Shown here piece by piece: positions 61,299 through 64,000 of a stretch of 64,000 nucleotides of DNA. Numbering within the stretch: the first letter of the stretch is position 1; every line of letters begins with the position of its first letter. The DNA comes from Myxococcales bacterium. GTDB taxonomy: Bacteria > Myxococcota_A > UBA9160 > UBA4427. Both the position numbers and the translations under genes were made by a program. The stretch spans positions 133,646-197,645 of the forward strand of contig DUCN01000098.1 in NCBI GenBank assembly GCA_012959805.1. The letters are read 5' to 3'. Under the pieces are notes generated by a model that searched no databases, had not been told where the DNA came from, and saw only the letters and a program-made list of their open reading frames with translations.

Positions 61299-61914
61299 TT
61301 GGGCCCTTTTTCTGATGGACCGTAATATCTCGATATTCGTAGATATCAGTCGAAATATTTAGAATAATAGAGTTAACGAATTTAGAAACACCGGTTCATT
61401 TTCGATAGCGAAGCGGTCGAAAGGCCCTTCGCAACTTCGCGGAAGATGCTTGATTCACATCGGAATTTGGATTGTAAACAGTGGTTAATCGATGATTCAG
61501 TGGCGATCTGGAGCGTTAAGAAAATGTGTCACCTGGTTTGCTAATTGCGAATTGAAGAAGATTGCGAATTCATAGGACCCATGGTTTACTGGTCTCAGCT
61601 CGGAAAGTATCGACTCTCAATCTAGTGAGACCCCCTTGAATCACTCGAAATACCCTAATTTCAGCCAAAATCAAGAAAACTTGTTGCCAAGAAGCCCCGG
61701 ACACCCTCGAAGGCTTCGTTTGCAGGTCATGCCTTCCCTTGATCGGATCGATTCGTTCGAATGCGAAGGATGTGTGACAGGAGTTGCAATGTGGGCGGCC
61801 AGCTTTTCGAGATTAGTTGGAACGAACGGATTCTGATTCATCGGCGTTGATCCGATTCTGGTTCGACCCTTCTCGATTGCCGTTCTACTCAGTCTCTTAT
61901 TCTGATTGGCTTGC
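61299..61914. other. AT-rich region upstream of dnaA
   Basis: About 616 bp without a convincing gene, clearly more A/T-rich than the flanks (for example TAATATCTCGATATTCGTAG and AAATATTTAGAATAATAGAG near 61325-61370). It contains a 7-bp inverted repeat GGTCTCA (61591-61597)/TGAGACC (61626-61632). No exact TTATNCACA DnaA box was found on either strand. It must hold the dnaA promoter and might contain an unwinding element. Confidence 0.5.
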
Positions 61915-63810
61915 ATGACCTTATCGCCCAAGGTCTGGGGTGACGCTTTGCGTTCTCTCCAGGATGAAATTCCGGATTTTGCGTTCGACGCGTGGATCAG
62001 ACCGCTGGCGGTTCGAATCGATCACGACGTCACGGGTCACGATCGCATCTGCCGTCGTATCGTTCTCGGCTGTCCGACTTCGTTTCATCGCGATCGTGTT
62101 CGCACGAATTATGCCGAGGCGATTCAACAATGTTGGCAGTCCGCCTGTCGAGCCAACGACTCGGATGGCGATGCGGCTGGCCAAACGACGACGACTTTTG
62201 AATTCCTGACGATGAAAGACTTTTCGATTTCGTACGGCACACAAATCGAAGTCCGCCTACCTCCGCGCCGGAAGGTGATCGTTCACGATTCAGTACACAG
62301 ATCGCTGCGCAAGGTCCCCGCGACCTCGCTTTCCGTCCCGCTCGCACAAGCGCAGAACGACGGCGGCATCGCTTTGGCCTGCGGCCACGCTGCCAGAGTC
62401 GACCACAGACCTGGCATCGCCCTCGAAGCCGAGTCCTCAACCTTGGCTAGGCCTTCTGCTCTTAACGCGTCTTCGGCCGGAGAAGGATCGTCGCTCGTCA
62501 CAGCCAATACGTCCTTCGCGTTGCCGCATCCAGGCGAAGCAGCGCTCCCAACACTCCACGCCGTACCCGAACGCACGCGGCCGGCACAATCGGGGAGCCG
62601 TGCGAAGGCGGTGCGCACGCGGGCGCGGCAACCTTCGGCGAACGGGGCACAGTCCCGAACGGAATTCGATCCAGACGGCGCGCAGGCAGAATTACCTTTT
62701 AGCTTCGAGAGCTTTGTCGTGGGTCCCTGTAATGCACTCGCCCGTGAAGCCGCCCTCGCCTTGGCCCGGCGACGGCAGCATAGCCTGAATCAGCTTTATC
62801 TCGGCGGTGGATCGGGTATGGGGAAGACTCATCTGGCCAAGGCCACCGCTGCCGAAGCCCGTCGTCACCGGCAGCAGATCAAAGAGCCTTTCTCGTTCTC
62901 CAATCCCGCCCAGCACACCCGCACCAACACCGGAGCGCCCAATGGGCGAGGTGGCCAGACGCCTCGCGTGATCTATACGTCGGCAGAACAGTTTACGAGT
63001 GAGTTCGTGACTGCGATGCGGCAGGGTCGTCCCGAAGAATGGAAACGGCGATATCGCGGCGCGATCGGACTCTTGATCGTTGAAGACGTCCAGTTCTTCA
63101 GTGGACGTACCAAGACCCAACTCGAGCTCTTCCACACAATCGACCACGTACTCGACGCGGGCGGCAGCGTCTTGCTGACAGGAGACCGCGCTCCGCGTGA
63201 TCTCGTCGGACTCGATGAGCGGATGCGTGCACAGGTGGGCCGAGGCTTCGTCGCCGAACTCGAAATGCCCGACGCGCTGATTCGACGCCATATCTTGAGA
63301 TCGAAGGCGGCCAGCGGCGGCGTGCATCTTCCCCCGGACTGTCTCGATCTACTCGTCGAGTCGACGGCCGGAAGCGTCCGCGACATCGAGAGTATGCTGA
63401 TACAGGTCGTGATGACCTCATCGCTATTAGGGCGAACGATCGATCTGGAACTCGTCCAGGAAGCCGTCGCTTTGAAAGCTGGCGAGACTGGGGTGCTCGA
63501 TTCCAAATCCCTGGCCAGCGAAGAAATCGTACGAATCGTTGCCGCATTCTTCGGGCGACGACCAGAAGATCTCGCTGGCCGCTCGCGGCGCCGCGATGTA
63601 CTGATTCCACGCCAGCTCGCGATGTATCTGGCGCATCGGTACACAAACGATTCGTTTACCGAGATCGGGCGCAGTCTGGGTCGAGACCATCCATCGGTCC
63701 GAAATGCGATCAACAGGATCGAGCGACAGGTGCTCGAAAAGGCGCCGCTGCGATATCAGGTCGAGGCTCTTTCGGAGCGAATCGATCAAGCGCAGAAGGA
63801 ACTCGATTAG
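61915..63810 (+). CDS. dnaA: DnaA-type replication initiator, divergent
   Basis: A 631-aa DnaA homologue. Domain I is at about 1-95, a long Ala/Ser/Pro-rich linker at about 125-255, an AAA+ module at about 260-480 and a helix-turn-helix domain IV at about 515-631. Walker A is GGGSGMGKTHLAK, Walker B LLIVEDVQFFSG, sensor/box VII region LTGDRAPRDLVGLDERMRAQ. The box-VII stretch and domain-IV signature (EIGRSLGRDHPSVRNAINRI instead of the usual G-R-D-H-T-T-V-L-H-A) deviate from consensus. About 30 extra residues lie between Walker A and B. ATG 61915 chosen over TTG 61906. dnaN is not downstream. Confidence 0.85.
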   Translation: MTLSPKVWGDALRSLQDEIPDFAFDAWIRPLAVRIDHDVTGHDRICRRIVLGCPTSFHRDRVRTNYAEAIQQCWQSACRANDSDGDAAGQTTTTFEFLTMKDFSISYGTQIEVRLPPRRKVIVHDSVHRSLRKVPATSLSVPLAQAQNDGGIALACGHAARVDHRPGIALEAESSTLARPSALNASSAGEGSSLVTANTSFALPHPGEAALPTLHAVPERTRPAQSGSRAKAVRTRARQPSANGAQSRTEFDPDGAQAELPFSFESFVVGPCNALAREAALALARRRQHSLNQLYLGGGSGMGKTHLAKATAAEARRHRQQIKEPFSFSNPAQHTRTNTGAPNGRGGQTPRVIYTSAEQFTSEFVTAMRQGRPEEWKRRYRGAIGLLIVEDVQFFSGRTKTQLELFHTIDHVLDAGGSVLLTGDRAPRDLVGLDERMRAQVGRGFVAELEMPDALIRRHILRSKAASGGVHLPPDCLDLLVESTAGSVRDIESMLIQVVMTSSLLGRTIDLELVQEAVALKAGETGVLDSKSLASEEIVRIVAAFFGRRPEDLAGRSRRRDVLIPRQLAMYLAHRYTNDSFTEIGRSLGRDHPSVRNAINRIERQVLEKAPLRYQVEALSERIDQAQKELD

Positions 63811-64000
63811 TCGAGAGAGGCGGCCTTCCAAAACGCCTCGCGCTCGATCAGTCTTGATAGATAAGCGGTCGTCTTCGTGAAACGATCGTCGAGTACGCCC
63901 AGCATCTGCCCTGCCACGAGCGTAAACCCGAGCATGAAGGGTGTGGCCTGCGAACAGAATTACGTCGCAGGCGCGACAAACTCTTCCCGGGCGAGTTCGT
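63807..64000 (-). pseudogene. Glutathione S-transferase C-terminal fragment (damaged or partial)
   Basis: The end of a GST all-alpha domain reads PFMLGFTLVAGQMLGVLDDR FTKTTAYLSRLIEREAFWKA and stops at 63807-63809, 1-4 bp inside the dnaA 3' end on the opposite strand. Going upstream, an in-frame TAA at 63960-63962 interrupts it, and the family-like ELAREEFVAPA block follows. The 5' part is beyond the window. An indel near 63955 may be the real lesion. Confidence 0.4.

Noticed and set aside
61636..61836. 66-codon plus ORF upstream of dnaA.
   Set aside because: TTG start without ribosome site, no recognisable domain, in AT-rich leader DNA.
61299..61914. Classical oriC with DnaA boxes.
   Set aside because: No exact TTATNCACA was found on either strand; only AT-richness and one inverted repeat remain as evidence.
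1..64000. TTAGG/CCTAA words recur, often as TTA-GGN (Leu-Gly) codons, suggesting an enriched chromosomal motif.
   Set aside because: I counted about 35 occurrences on both strands, fewer than random expectation for this base composition, so there is no enrichment.
1..64000. CRISPR arrays, rRNA, tRNA, prophage.
   Set aside because: No regularly spaced repeats, no T-loop/anticodon patterns in gaps, no rRNA signature segments and no phage structural genes were seen.

Overview
This window is a GC-rich (roughly 58-60 %), gene-dense chromosomal segment of a free-living Gram-negative bacterium. Lipoproteins with lipoboxes, periplasmic folding factors, a secretion-type ATPase and a RegB/RegA redox two-component system all point that way. 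Tandem ArsA ATPases with C-terminal HSP20-like domains, acyl-CoA metabolism, SCP2-type thiolase and many small zinc-ribbon proteins suggest a deltaproteobacterial-type lineage (Myxococcota/Desulfobacterota and relatives). This placement is inference from gene content. I see no prophage, CRISPR array, rRNA or tRNA.

Layout. 0-7.5 kb: truncated GspA/ExeA-type ATPase, type II pantothenate kinase, an AMIN-domain membrane protein, then a tightly overlapping operon of two ArsA-HSP20 ATPases and a BtuF-like metal-chelate binding protein, and a zinc-ribbon protein. 7.8-13.8 kb: fatty acyl-CoA ligase, PpiC/SurA-like foldase, TetR regulator, cupredoxin-like protein, MATE exporter. 14.6-19.7 kb: regB-regA-thiolase on the plus strand facing a CRP-like regulator and an SRPBCC-Rieske fusion. 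19.7-29 kb: mostly minus-strand genes: Na+/H+ antiporter, cytochrome c lipoprotein, small zinc-ribbon and membrane proteins, a methyltransferase, SnoaL-like protein, GGCT-like protein, EEP nuclease. 29-36 kb: 3'-phosphoadenosine-type phosphatase, small proteins, a decayed GNAT gene, a DUF4279 protein, bar-like GNAT, DUF6614, pyrE and an acyl-CoA dehydrogenase. 36-43.6 kb: tiny basic protein, pyrF, tgt, DsbA-like lipoprotein, an IS3-family relic in a 1.6-kb gene desert, ychF, rnhA and an ArsC/LMW-PTP enzyme. 43.6-50.5 kb: lipoprotein, EVE protein, membrane-anchored SDR, a GAF-histidine kinase broken by an in-frame TAG, aroC, a monooxygenase tail, a methyltransferase and a decayed phosphotransferase. 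50.5-64 kb: CinA-type protein, a 46-bp minisatellite, ferredoxin, CbiX-like chelatase, NUDIX hydrolase, ClC channel with CBS/TrkA-C-type tail, CcmI-like lipoprotein, TPP riboswitch plus thiC, SprT/YgjP-like peptidase, Lon-N protein, an AT-rich 600-bp region and a divergent dnaA. The window ends in a damaged GST gene.

How the genes work together. Complete linked functions are few: redox sensing (regB-regA), pyrimidine synthesis (pyrE, pyrF, unlinked), thiamin synthesis under riboswitch control, and queuosine insertion coupled to a periplasmic thiol-redox lipoprotein. The most unusual intact locus is the ArsA-ArsA-BtuF-like operon, for which no arsenite or tail-anchor partner is visible. The 31-32 kb, 39.8-40.6 kb and 46-50.6 kb stretches carry several broken genes and look like zones of active gene decay, unless the breaks are assembly errors.
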